From Nitrosovibrio sp. Nv4 (GTDB lineage Bacteria; Pseudomonadota; Gammaproteobacteria; Burkholderiales; SG8-39), in assembly GCA_945906765.1 (NCBI GenBank), contig CAMDRF010000006.1:1-62002 (forward strand): a stretch of DNA of 62,002 nt, in the 5' to 3' direction. This document shows positions 41,066 to 51,789 of the stretch, piece by piece. Position 1 is the stretch's first letter, and every line of letters begins with the position of its first letter. A model generated the notes under the pieces. That model worked only from the letters and a program-made list of their open reading frames with translations, searched no databases and was not told where the DNA came from. The translations under genes were made by a program, and so were the position numbers.

Positions 41066-43808
41066 AGTGTTCCTGGCGGGCGTCGAGCACCGCTTCGCGA
41101 CAATCGTGTGCCTGCTCGCGCTGAGCGTGTTGGCGGCGCTCGGCGTGCCCAAGGTGCGAATCGACACCGGCTTCGACCGGTTGATCTCGGACGATAACGC
41201 GGACCGGCAGACCTACCTGCGGGTGACGCGCGAGTTCGGCTCGGACAACCGCACGTTCGTCTATGTACGCGATGCCGCGCTGTGGACGCCCGAAAAACTG
41301 GCGGCGTTCGAGCGGCTGCACCGCGCGCTGGTGGCGTTGCCCGTCGTTGAGCGCGTCGATGACCTGTTCACGCAGCGCAGCCTGCGCAGCGTCGACGGCA
41401 GCGTGGCCGCCGGCCCGCTGCTGGCCGGCGTGCCGGCGGATGCCGAGGCGGGCGCGCGTGCGCGGCTCGCCGCGCTTGGCGATCCGCTGGCATTGCGCAA
41501 TCTGATCTCGGCCGACGGCAATGCGGTGGCGCTGACGGTCTCGCTGCGCGAGCGTGCGGGTACGGGAGCGGACCATGCCGCCTATCACGCCATCGAACAG
41601 GCGCTGGCGAGCGAGCGCGGGGCGCTCGGCACGGTGTTCCAGGTCGGCCCGCCGCGCATCAGCGTCGAGCTCGAGCGCAGCCTGATGCACGACCTGAAGG
41701 TGCTGCTCCCGGTCTCCGCGGCGCTGCTTTTTCTGACCGTGCTCGCGATTTTTCGCAGCCTGATCGCGGCCGTGGTGCCGCTGCTGATCGCCGGGCTCAG
41801 CCTGCTCTGGACGCTCGGCATGCTGGGCCATGCCGGCGTACCGCTCAGCATCCTGAGCGCGATGCTGCCCTCGCTGGTGGTGGCAATCGGGGCGACTCAG
41901 AGCCTGCACATAATGGACGGCTACTTCAAGGGGCTGGCCGCTTCGGAGGACGGGCGGCGGGCCAGCGCCGCGCGCTTCATGGTGGCGCACCTGGGCGTGC
42001 CGGCCATCCTCACCGTGCTGACCACCGCCATCGGCTTCGCCAGCAACGCCTTCACCGGTATCGCGCTGATCCGGGACTTCGCGTTCGCCGCCACCTTCGC
42101 CATCCTGGCCAACGGCGCCGTGTCGCTGCTGCTGGTGCCGATGCTGCTGTCGCTCATCGGCCCGCAGCGCAAGCGGCGCCAGCGCGGCGAAGGCGAGAAC
42201 AACCCGGTGGCCGGCATCGCATTGCAGGCGCTCGGCCTGCTGCGCCGGCGCGAGATTTTCTACGTGATCGCGATCGCGGCTGTGCTGGTCGCGATATTCA
42301 CCTACCAGGCGGCGCGGCTCTACGTGACCAATGATCCGCTGACCTACTTCCGCGCGGATCGCGCACTGGTGCAGGATGCGAGGCGCATCCAGCAGGATCT
42401 GGCGGGGGTGAAGGTTTTCTACATAACCATCGAGGCCAACAGCGAGCGCGCATTCCAGGACCCGCCAAACCTGCAGAAGCTGGTGGAAATCCAGGCCTTC
42501 GTCGCCAAGCAGGGCATCTTCGACCGCAGCCAGTCGCTCGCCGACCAGCTTTCGCTCGTCAACCGCGAGCTGAACGGCGGCCGGCCCGACGCCTTTCGCG
42601 TACCGGCGACGCGCAAGCTGGTGGCGCAAAGCCTGCTGTTCTTCCAGCGGCGGGACATCGAACCCTACGTCAGCCAGGATTTCCGGCGCGCCAACATCGT
42701 GGTGCGCCACGACGTCAAGGAATCGACGACGCTGAACCACCATGTCGAGGAACTGCGCCAGGTGGTGCGCCACATCGCCGGGCCCGACATGGCCAGCGCA
42801 GTGACGGGCGAAAATCTGATGGTCAATGCCGCGGCCGACCGCCTGCTCAGGGGCCAGATCGAGGCGATCGCCATCCTGCTGACGGTGATCTTCCTGGTGA
42901 TGTCGCTGATGTTCACCTCGCTCAAGGGCGGATTGATCGCGCTGGTGCCGAGCGTGGCGCCGATCGCGCTGATGCTTGGCGTAATGGCGCTGCTCGACAT
43001 CCCGCTGAACGCCGGCACGGCGATGGTGGCGGTCATCGCCATCGGCATCGCGATCGACGGCACCATCCACCTCTTCTCGCGCTACAACGCGCTGTGCCGA
43101 AAGACGTCGAACTACGACCAGGCCATTCTCGAGACCGTGAAGGAGGAGGCCAAGCCGGTGGTTGCGACCAGCCTCGCGCTGGCGCTCGGCTTCGGCGTGC
43201 TGCTGCTGTCGGACTTCATCATCGTGGCACAGTTCGGCGCGCTCGCGGCCTGCACCATGCTGTTTTCGATCTTTGCCAACTTGCTGGTCACGCCGATGGT
43301 GATGTCGCGCATCCGGCTGGTCGGCCTGTACGAGATTCTCGCCATGTCGGTGCAGCGCGAGGTGCTTGACAACAGCCCGCTGTTTCATGGCATGACGTCC
43401 TACCAGGTGCGCAAGGCGATCCTGATCTCCGAGCTGAATGAGGTCGCCGCGGGAACGCGGCTCATCGAGCAGGGCACGATGGGCAGCAGCATGTACCTGG
43501 TGGTGAGCGGCGAGCTGGAAGTGGTGCGTCGCGACGGCGGCGTCGAGCGCAGGCTGGCGCTGCTCAAGCCCGGGGACGTGCTCGGCGAGATCGGCTTCAT
43601 CCGCGCCACGCGCCGCACCGCCGACGTGCGCACGCTGGGCCCGGTTTCGGTGCTGCGCTTCGACCGCGACAAGCTGGAGAATGACCTGCGCTTTTTCCCC
43701 AACATCGTCGGTAGGCTGAACTTCAACATCAGCTGCATTCTCGGCCAGCGGCTTGCCGACATGGTCGAATCCCGCGCACCCGCGCAGCCTGAGCGCCCTG
43801 GCGAGTAG
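41055..43808 (+). CDS. RND/MMPL family lipid-type transporter fused to a cyclic nucleotide-binding-type domain
   Basis: 917 residues. Residues 1-770 form an RND protein of the MMPL/HpnN kind: one N-terminal membrane segment, a periplasmic domain, five membrane segments around 215-370, a second periplasmic domain, and another set at 610-770. Motifs include SLVVAIGATQSLHIMDGYFK and AVIAIGIAIDGTIHLFSRYN. Residues about 785-905 are a CRP-like cNMP-binding fold with LIEQGTMGSSMYLVVSGELE and the phosphate cassette region LGEIGFIRATRRTADV, which keeps Gly-Glu and Arg. This suggests gating by cAMP, c-di-GMP-like or another ligand, or a structural role. Last gene of the pqi operon. Confidence 0.9.
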   Translation: MLNKVFLAGVEHRFATIVCLLALSVLAALGVPKVRIDTGFDRLISDDNADRQTYLRVTREFGSDNRTFVYVRDAALWTPEKLAAFERLHRALVALPVVERVDDLFTQRSLRSVDGSVAAGPLLAGVPADAEAGARARLAALGDPLALRNLISADGNAVALTVSLRERAGTGADHAAYHAIEQALASERGALGTVFQVGPPRISVELERSLMHDLKVLLPVSAALLFLTVLAIFRSLIAAVVPLLIAGLSLLWTLGMLGHAGVPLSILSAMLPSLVVAIGATQSLHIMDGYFKGLAASEDGRRASAARFMVAHLGVPAILTVLTTAIGFASNAFTGIALIRDFAFAATFAILANGAVSLLLVPMLLSLIGPQRKRRQRGEGENNPVAGIALQALGLLRRREIFYVIAIAAVLVAIFTYQAARLYVTNDPLTYFRADRALVQDARRIQQDLAGVKVFYITIEANSERAFQDPPNLQKLVEIQAFVAKQGIFDRSQSLADQLSLVNRELNGGRPDAFRVPATRKLVAQSLLFFQRRDIEPYVSQDFRRANIVVRHDVKESTTLNHHVEELRQVVRHIAGPDMASAVTGENLMVNAAADRLLRGQIEAIAILLTVIFLVMSLMFTSLKGGLIALVPSVAPIALMLGVMALLDIPLNAGTAMVAVIAIGIAIDGTIHLFSRYNALCRKTSNYDQAILETVKEEAKPVVATSLALALGFGVLLLSDFIIVAQFGALAACTMLFSIFANLLVTPMVMSRIRLVGLYEILAMSVQREVLDNSPLFHGMTSYQVRKAILISELNEVAAGTRLIEQGTMGSSMYLVVSGELEVVRRDGGVERRLALLKPGDVLGEIGFIRATRRTADVRTLGPVSVLRFDRDKLENDLRFFPNIVGRLNFNISCILGQRLADMVESRAPAQPERPGE

Positions 43809-43852
43809 CGTTTGCGCCAGCGGATCTCGTCGATCTGCGCTAAGCTTTTCCC

Positions 43853-44938
43853 ATGTCCGGCAACAGCTTCGGCACGCTTTACTGCGTCACCTCGTTCGGC
43901 GAATCGCACGGGCCGGCGTACGGCGGCGTGGTGGACGGCTGCCCGCCGGGGATGGCGCTCACGGTGGCCGACCTGCAGAAGGAACTGGATCGCCGCAAAC
44001 CCGGCAGCTCGCGGCATGTGACGCAGCGCCGTGAGAGCGACACGGTGGAGATCCTTTCCGGTATTTTTGAGGGCAAGACCACCGGCACCGCGATCGGCTT
44101 CCTGATCCGCAACGAGGACCAGCGCTCGAAGGACTATTCCGCGATCGCAGAGAAATTCCGCCCCGGGCACGCGGACTACACCTACTGGCAGAAATACGGC
44201 ATCCGCGATCCGCGCGGCGGCGGGCGCGCCTCGGCCAGGGAAACGGTCATACGCGTGGCGGCTGGTGCGATCGCGAAGAAATGGTTGCAGGAGAGATACG
44301 GCGTACGGATCCGCGGGTACTTGGCCCAGCTTGGTCCCTTGGAAATTAAATTCAAAGCCTGGCAAGACGTGCAAGCGAATCCGTTCTTCGCGCCAGACAA
44401 TTCAAGAATAGAAGAGCTTGAGAAATTCATGGACCAGTTGCGCGAGAGCGGCGATTCCTGCGGCGCGCGCGTCAACGTCATCGCCGAGAAAGTGCCGGTC
44501 GGCTGGGGTGAGCCGGTGTACGGCAGGCTGGATGCCGACATTGCCGGGGCGATGATGTCGATCAACGCGGTCAAGGGCGTGGAAATCGGCGCCGGTTTCT
44601 CTTCGATAACGCAAAAAGGCAGCGAGCACGGCGACGAGATGACGCCGGCGGGCTTCCTGTCGAATAACAACGGCGGCGTGCTGGGCGGCATCTCGACGGG
44701 GCAGGACGTGATGGTCTCGATTGCGCTCAAGCCCACCTCCAGCATCCGGCTGCCGCGGCGCACGATCGACGCCCAGGGCAGGGCGGCGACGGTCGCGACA
44801 ACCGGCCGCCATGACCCCTGCGTCGGCATCCGGGCGACACCGATCGCGGAGGGCATGCTTGCCTGCGTCCTGATGGACCATGCCCTGCGCCATCGCGCTC
44901 AGTGCGGCGATGTCACGCCGCCGACGAAACCGATTTAG
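43853..44938 (+). CDS. aroC: Chorismate synthase
   Basis: 361 residues, full length. Signatures [60 protein letters not shown] (the FMN and phosphate region), GDSCGARV and [12 protein letters not shown] are all present. It converts 5-enolpyruvylshikimate-3-phosphate to chorismate with reduced FMN. It is probably transcribed separately from the pqi operon, with a 44-base spacer. A less GC-rich patch covers 44270-44420, yet the residues there remain family-like. Confidence 0.97.
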   Translation: MSGNSFGTLYCVTSFGESHGPAYGGVVDGCPPGMALTVADLQKELDRRKPGSSRHVTQRRESDTVEILSGIFEGKTTGTAIGFLIRNEDQRSKDYSAIAEKFRPGHADYTYWQKYGIRDPRGGGRASARETVIRVAAGAIAKKWLQERYGVRIRGYLAQLGPLEIKFKAWQDVQANPFFAPDNSRIEELEKFMDQLRESGDSCGARVNVIAEKVPVGWGEPVYGRLDADIAGAMMSINAVKGVEIGAGFSSITQKGSEHGDEMTPAGFLSNNNGGVLGGISTGQDVMVSIALKPTSSIRLPRRTIDAQGRAATVATTGRHDPCVGIRATPIAEGMLACVLMDHALRHRAQCGDVTPPTKPI

Positions 44939-44939
44939 G

Positions 44940-44955
44940 AACGCGCTGGCGCGTT
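44940..44955 (+). terminator. Small hairpin after aroC
   Basis: AACGCGC pairs with GCGCGTT with a two-base loop just after the aroC stop. There is no T-run, and such a tight loop is unfavourable, so termination activity is doubtful. The rest of the 84-base spacer before hfq has no clear promoter boxes, though an hfq promoter is expected there. Confidence 0.3.
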
Positions 44956-45022
44956 AGGGATAGGAAAACCGAACGGAATCAATTACAGTGTCATTCCAAA
45001 CCTCCCCACGAGAGGTAACAAG

Positions 45023-45262
45023 ATGAGCACCAAAGGGCAGCTGCTACAAGACCCGTTCCTGAATGCGCTCCGCAAGGAGCATGTGCCGGTTTCGATTTAC
45101 CTGGTGAATGGCATAAAGCTTCAGGGCCAGATCGACTCCTTCGACCAGTACGTGGTGTTACTGAAAAATTCGGTGACCCAGATGGTCTACAAGCATGCGA
45201 TCTCCACTGTCGTACCCTCACGGCCGGTCAACCTGAACGTTGAGCCGGACGCGGGCGTCTAG
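45023..45262 (+). CDS. hfq: RNA chaperone Hfq
   Basis: 79 residues. Sm1 motif [20 protein letters not shown], then [15 protein letters not shown] and Sm2 motif [13 protein letters not shown] are canonical. Hfq forms hexameric rings that pair small RNAs with mRNAs. AGAGG precedes the ATG. The six-base gap to hflX makes co-transcription likely, as is usual in proteobacteria. The C-terminal tail is short. Confidence 0.98.
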   Translation: MSTKGQLLQDPFLNALRKEHVPVSIYLVNGIKLQGQIDSFDQYVVLLKNSVTQMVYKHAISTVVPSRPVNLNVEPDAGV

Positions 45263-45268
45263 GCTCGT

Positions 45269-46450
45269 TTGCTCGACACCCTCGCCGTAACAACAGTTCG
45301 CAGGGCCCCCGACGCTGCCGCTGCCGTGCTTGTCTGTCTGGACTTCGGCGACGACGGCTACGAAGACGGCATCGCGGAAATCACCCGCCTTGCGGAGAGC
45401 GCGGGCGCGAAGCGCAACAAGGTAGTGCAGGGCAGGCGCCAGCGGCCCGATGCCAGGCTCTATGCCGGCAGCGGCAAGGTGGAGGAGATCGGCCTTGCCG
45501 CGGATGCGCTGAACGCGGCGACGGTGATCTTCAACCACACTCTTTCGCCGGGCCAGCAGCGCAACCTGGAAAAGGAGCTCGGCCGCACAGTGCTCGACCG
45601 CACCGAGCTGATCCTGCGCATTTTCTCGCAGCGCGCCAAGACCAACGAAGGCAAGCTGCAGGTGGAACTGGCGCAGCTGGAACATCTCTCGACGCGCCTG
45701 GTGCGCGGCTGGACCCACCTCGAGCGCCAGCGGGGCGGCCTGGGCAAGACCGGCGGGCCGGGCGAGAAGCAGATCGAACTCGACCGGCGCTATATCGAGA
45801 GGCGCGTCGGGGTATTGAAGGAAAAGTTGAATGAATTGCAAAAACAAAGCGTGATCCGGCGGCGGGCGCGTGCCCGGCGCGAGGTGTTCTCGGTCTCCCT
45901 GGTGGGTTACACCAATGCGGGCAAGTCCACGCTGTTCAATGCACTGACGCGCCCGAGCGCGGGTGCTTACGTCGCGGACAAGCTCTTTGCCACGCTCGAC
46001 ACCACCGCGCGCAAGATCTGGGCCGATGGCGCGGGGCAGGTGGTGCTCGCCGATACGGTCGGCTTCATCCGCGACCTGCCCCACGGGCTGGTCGCGGCGT
46101 TCCGCGCGACGCTCGAGGAGACGGTACGCGCCGACCTGCTGTTGCACGTGGTGGACGCCGCCGCGCCGGCGCGCGCCCGGGAAGTCGAGGACGTCAACAA
46201 GGTTTTGGCAGAGATTGACGCGGCCGCCATCCCGCAGCTTGCGGTCTGGAACAAGATCGACATCGCAGGTGAAAAACGCGCTCTCCAGCCCGCGGTGGAA
46301 CGCGATGAGTATGGTAGGATTTCACGCGTTCTCGTAAGCGCGCGCACCGGTGCCGGGCTTGCCGGATTGCGCGGTGCGATCGCCGAAGCGGCTCAGCTGG
46401 GCAAACCGGCGGGCCATACTCAAAATCCATCTCCAGAACTGAGCATTTAA
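45269..46450 (+). CDS. hflX: GTPase HflX
   Basis: 393 residues. N-terminal HflX domain with YAGSGKVEEIGLAADA, VIFNHTLSPGQQRNLEKEL and RGGLGKTGGPGEKQIELDRR. G domain with P-loop GYTNAGKST, switch region FATLDTT, DTVGFIRDLPHGLVAAFRAT, and NKID. HflX splits stalled or hibernating ribosomes. The start is TTG 45269 (LLDTL), only six bases after hfq. The stop overlaps the hflK ATG (TAATG). Confidence 0.96.
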   Translation: MLDTLAVTTVRRAPDAAAAVLVCLDFGDDGYEDGIAEITRLAESAGAKRNKVVQGRRQRPDARLYAGSGKVEEIGLAADALNAATVIFNHTLSPGQQRNLEKELGRTVLDRTELILRIFSQRAKTNEGKLQVELAQLEHLSTRLVRGWTHLERQRGGLGKTGGPGEKQIELDRRYIERRVGVLKEKLNELQKQSVIRRRARARREVFSVSLVGYTNAGKSTLFNALTRPSAGAYVADKLFATLDTTARKIWADGAGQVVLADTVGFIRDLPHGLVAAFRATLEETVRADLLLHVVDAAAPARAREVEDVNKVLAEIDAAAIPQLAVWNKIDIAGEKRALQPAVERDEYGRISRVLVSARTGAGLAGLRGAIAEAAQLGKPAGHTQNPSPELSI

Positions 46451-47670
46451 TGTCGCTGAACGATCCAAACTGGGGGCGCGGGGGCGGAAATCGCGGGCCT
46501 GGCGGAGGCAACCAGGGCCCGCCCGACCTCGATGCGCTCTGGCGCAGCTTCAACCGCAAGCTGAACGACCTGTTCGGCGGCCGGCTCGGCGACAAGCGGC
46601 CCGGCGCCGAGCCGCCGTCGCGCATGCCTTCCGGCGCGCAATTCGGCGGCGGCGCGGGCATCATTATCGCGATCATCGTCGCCATCTGGCTGGCGAGCGG
46701 CATCTACATCGTGGTCGAGGGGCAGCGCGGCGTGGTGCTGACCTTCGGCCAGTATTCCGCGCAGACCAGCTCGGGCCTTAACTGGCGCGCGCCCTGGCCG
46801 TTCCAGTCGCACGAGATCGTCAATCTCGCGCAGGTGCGCAGCGTCGAGGTCGGATATCGCAATACGATCAAGACCAAGGTCGCCAAGGAATCGCTCATGC
46901 TGACCGACGACGAGAACATCGTCGACGTGCAGATCGCGGTCCAGTACCTGGTGCGGGACGCCAAGGACTACCTGTTCAACAACCGCCGGCCCGACGACAG
47001 CGTGCTGCAGGCCGCGGAAACCGCGCTGCGCGAGGTGGTGGGCAAAAGCAAGATGGATGCGGTGCTCAACCAGGGCCAGAAGATCGCCGACGATTCGACG
47101 CCGCTGATGCAGGCGATCCTCGACCGCTACAAGACCGGCATCCAGGTCAGCAAGGTCAACATGCAGAACGCGCAGCCCCCGGAGCAGGTGCAGAACGCGT
47201 TCGACGACGTGCAGAAGGCGGGCCAGGACCGCGAACGCCAGAAGAACGAGGGCGAGGCCTACTTCAATGACGTGGTGCCCAAGGCGCGCGGCGTGGCGCA
47301 GCGCCTGCTGCTCGAGTCCGAGGGTTACCGCTCGCGCGTGATCGCGACGGCGGAGGGCGATGCGTCCCGCTTCAAGCAGGTGCTCACGGAGTATGCCAAG
47401 GCGCCGGCGGTGACGCGCGAGCGTATCTACATCGACACCATGCAGCAGGTCTACACCTCGACATCGAAAGTCATGCTGGATGCCAAGGGCAGCGGCAATC
47501 TCCTCTACCTGCCGCTGGACAAGCTCATGCAGCAGGTGGCGTTGCCGGTGATCGACCAGTCGGGCGTGGCGCGCCAGCTGCCGGCGGCGCCCGAGCAGGC
47601 GCCGGCGGCGCCCGAGACGGCGCCGCGCTCGCGCGAAGCGCTGCGCGAGCGCGGCAGGGGGGAGCGATGA
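46450..47670 (+). CDS. hflK: FtsH protease modulator HflK
   Basis: 406 residues. Gly-rich N-terminus, one membrane segment (IIIAIIVAIWLASGIYIVV, about 75-93), and an SPFH/prohibitin domain with VVEGQRGVVLTFGQYS and DENIVDVQIAVQYLV, then a helical stalk with Glu/Ala repeats and a Pro/Ala C-terminus. HflK and HflC form the cage that surrounds FtsH in the inner membrane. Overlaps hflC by four bases. Confidence 0.96.
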   Translation: MSLNDPNWGRGGGNRGPGGGNQGPPDLDALWRSFNRKLNDLFGGRLGDKRPGAEPPSRMPSGAQFGGGAGIIIAIIVAIWLASGIYIVVEGQRGVVLTFGQYSAQTSSGLNWRAPWPFQSHEIVNLAQVRSVEVGYRNTIKTKVAKESLMLTDDENIVDVQIAVQYLVRDAKDYLFNNRRPDDSVLQAAETALREVVGKSKMDAVLNQGQKIADDSTPLMQAILDRYKTGIQVSKVNMQNAQPPEQVQNAFDDVQKAGQDRERQKNEGEAYFNDVVPKARGVAQRLLLESEGYRSRVIATAEGDASRFKQVLTEYAKAPAVTRERIYIDTMQQVYTSTSKVMLDAKGSGNLLYLPLDKLMQQVALPVIDQSGVARQLPAAPEQAPAAPETAPRSREALRERGRGER

Positions 47671-48551
47671 TGCGCTACCTGGTGCCCGCGTTCGCGGGCT
47701 TGATCGCCCTCTTCGCGCTCGGCAGTTCCATGGTGTTCATCGTGGACCAGCGCCAGAACGCGATGGTGTTCCAGTTCGGCGAGCTGAAGGACGTGATCAC
47801 CAAGCCGGGCTTGAATTTCAAGCTGCCGCTGGTGCAGAACGTGCGCTACATCGACACGCGCATCCTCACCATGGACGATCCGGACCCGCAGTCCTTCATC
47901 ACCTCCGAGAACAAGCCGGTGCTGGTGGATACGTTCGTGAAATGGCGCATCTCGGATGCGCGCGAGTTCTACATCGCGGTCGGCGACGAACGCGGCGCGG
48001 CGAGCCGCATCAGCCAGACCGTGAACGGCCTGCTGCGCGAGGAGTTCGGCAAGCGCACCGTGCATGAGGTGGTGTCGGGCGAGCGCGAAGAGGTGATGAG
48101 CAAGGTGCGCGAGCGCGTGGAGTTGGATGCGAAGAAGATCGGCGTCTCCATCGTGGACGTGCGCCTGAAGCGCGTCGATCTGCCGCAGGGCGTCAGTGCC
48201 GACGTCTACCGCCGCATGGAATCGGAGAGGAAGCGCGCGGCTTCCGAACTGCGCTCGACCGGTTCGGCCGAAGCCGAGCGCATCCGGGCGGATGCCGAGA
48301 AGCAGCGCGAGGTGATCCTGGCCGATGCCTACCGCGACGCGCAGAAGATCAAGGGCGAGGGCGACGCGAAAGCGGCGACCATCTACGCCCAGGCCTTCCA
48401 GCAGAATCCGGAGTTCTATTCCTTCTACCGCTCGATGGAAGCCTACAAGTTGAGTTTCCGCGGCAAATCGGATGTCATGGTGATCGAGCCGAATTCCGAC
48501 TTCTTCCGCTACCTGAGGGATTCCGCCGGCAGGCCGGGCGGAAAGAAATGA
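47667..48551 (+). CDS. hflC: FtsH protease modulator HflC
   Basis: 294 residues. N-terminal anchor (LVPAFAGLIALFALGSSMVFIV), SPFH domain (VDQRQNAMVFQFGELKDVIT) and the YRRMESERKRAASELRSTGS stalk, ending with a low-complexity tail DSAGRPGGKK. Partner of HflK. Directly after the stop the last 34 bases are repeated imperfectly (48553-48586) and would encode KDSAGKAGGRK plus stop in another frame, an apparent tandem duplication of the tail. Confidence 0.96.
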   Translation: MMRYLVPAFAGLIALFALGSSMVFIVDQRQNAMVFQFGELKDVITKPGLNFKLPLVQNVRYIDTRILTMDDPDPQSFITSENKPVLVDTFVKWRISDAREFYIAVGDERGAASRISQTVNGLLREEFGKRTVHEVVSGEREEVMSKVRERVELDAKKIGVSIVDVRLKRVDLPQGVSADVYRRMESERKRAASELRSTGSAEAERIRADAEKQREVILADAYRDAQKIKGEGDAKAATIYAQAFQQNPEFYSFYRSMEAYKLSFRGKSDVMVIEPNSDFFRYLRDSAGRPGGKK

Positions 48552-48586
48552 AGGATTCCGCCGGGAAAGCTGGCGGCAGGAAATGA
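48518..48586 (+). repeat. Imperfect tandem duplication of the hflC 3' end
   Basis: Copy one at 48518-48551 and copy two at 48553-48586 share the start GGATTCCGCCGG and the end GAAATGA or AAATGA, with a few differences in the middle. Each ends in a TGA. The spacing of 35 bases puts copy two out of frame with copy one. It lies between hflC and the DUF2065 gene. Confidence 0.75.
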
Positions 48587-48592
48587 TGCGCG

Positions 48593-48781
48593 ATGGCCAC
48601 CACGCTTCTGATGGCGCTCGCCCTGATGCTGGTGATCGAGGGACTGCTTCCATTCCTCGCGCCTAAGCTCTGGCGCGAGACCTTCCTGCGCCTGATGCAG
48701 CTCTCCGACGGGCAGATCCGCTTCTTCGGCCTGACGTCGATGATCGTCGGTTTGATACTTCTTCTTGTTTCAAAGTATTAA
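48593..48781 (+). CDS. DUF2065 small inner-membrane protein
   Basis: 62 residues with two membrane segments (LMALALMLVIEGLLPFLAP and FGLTSMIVGLILLLVS) and the family middle WRETFLRLMQLSDGQIRFFG. It lies between hflC and hisZ, the usual place for this family in proteobacteria. The molecular role is unknown, but the constant linkage to hflKC suggests a part in membrane protein quality control. Confidence 0.92.
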   Translation: MATTLLMALALMLVIEGLLPFLAPKLWRETFLRLMQLSDGQIRFFGLTSMIVGLILLLVSKY

Positions 48782-48790
48782 AACATTTCC

Positions 48791-51069
<2,279 letters not shown>

Positions 51070-51612
51070 CTACGGCGCGAGGTCGATCCGTTCCACGGCG
51101 CCTGACAGCGTGGCGTCGCCGATCGACAGAAACAGGTGGCGGTCAGTGACCGAGAGGTCGATCTTCATGCGGCGCTCCAGGAGCCGCACCAGTCCCGCAA
51201 TGAGATCGCGGTCGATGGCGTAGAGCTCCAGTGCCTCCGAGCGGTGGATCCGTTCGCCAGCAAGCTGGCGCTGAATCTGCGCCGGATCCTTGTGCGTGTA
51301 GAGCGCGACGCGGGGCGCCGCCTTGCCGGCCTTGTGCAGGCGCGCCGCATCGGGTGCGCCGATGTCGATCCAGACCCTGAGCGCGCCGGTCATGTCGCGT
51401 ACCGAGAGCGCAGGTTCGTCGGGGTTGGAGATGCCGCGCGAGAAGCCGATGCCTTCGGCGAATTCCAGGCAGTACGCCAATACCCGGGTGAGAAGATGCT
51501 CTTCGGTCTCCGAGGGGTGACGCGCCACCTTCAGCGCCAGCGCCTCGTAGACGCCGCGGTCGACGTCGGAGAGCTGAATGGAGAAGTTGTAGATCGTCGC
51601 GCTGAGCGCCAA
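51070..51612 (-). CDS. yaeQ: YaeQ family protein
   Basis: 180 residues. Family blocks: ALSATIYNFSIQLSDVDRGV, RHPSETEEHLLTRVLAYCLE, GISNPDEPALSVRDMTGAL and LWIDIGAPDAARLHKAGKAA with VALYTHKD. YaeQ has a nuclease-like (PD-(D/E)xK) fold; its role is uncertain, with older reports linking it to transcription elongation. Its stop abuts the purA stop. It lies 51 bases downstream of the tRNA gene on the same strand. Confidence 0.92.
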   Translation of the reverse strand: MALSATIYNFSIQLSDVDRGVYEALALKVARHPSETEEHLLTRVLAYCLEFAEGIGFSRGISNPDEPALSVRDMTGALRVWIDIGAPDAARLHKAGKAAPRVALYTHKDPAQIQRQLAGERIHRSEALELYAIDRDLIAGLVRLLERRMKIDLSVTDRHLFLSIGDATLSGAVERIDLAP

Positions 51613-51663
51613 AGGAAGACCCGGGGAAATCCAGATACGCGACGCTCGAATGGATTAAACTAC

Positions 51664-51750
51664 TGGTGCCGAGGAAGGGACTCGAACCCCCACAGTGTTG
51701 CCACCGCATGGACCTGAACCATGTGCGTCTACCAATTCCGCCACCTCGGC
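51664..51750 (-). tRNA. tRNA-Leu (anticodon CAG)
   Basis: Reading the minus strand, the gene begins GCCGAGGTGGCGGAATTGG, has D-loop AATTGGTAGACGC, an anticodon arm with loop TTCAGGT (CAG), a long variable arm (GCGGTGGCAACACTGT) and the T-loop GGTTCGAGTCC, and ends with the acceptor pair CCTCGGC, discriminator A and encoded CCA. The long variable arm and base pattern identify a class II leucine tRNA. It lies antisense in the spacer before rnr. Confidence 0.95.
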
Positions 51751-51760
51751 AAGGGGGCGG

Positions 51761-51789
51761 ATTTTAGAGTCCCGGTCCATCCATGTCAA
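51761..51789 (-). promoter_or_regulatory. Sigma-70-type promoter for tRNA-Leu
   Basis: On the minus strand TTGACA (51789-51784) and TAAAAT (51766-51761) are separated by exactly 17 bases, a near-consensus promoter. The -10 box ends 10 bases before the tRNA 5' end. The -35 box lies within the first codons of rnr, starting at its ATG. Confidence 0.8.

Noticed and set aside
40923-43388. An 821-residue minus-strand open frame opposite the RND gene
   Set aside because: Low-complexity His/Gln/Arg composition and no motif; it mirrors the RND coding frame.
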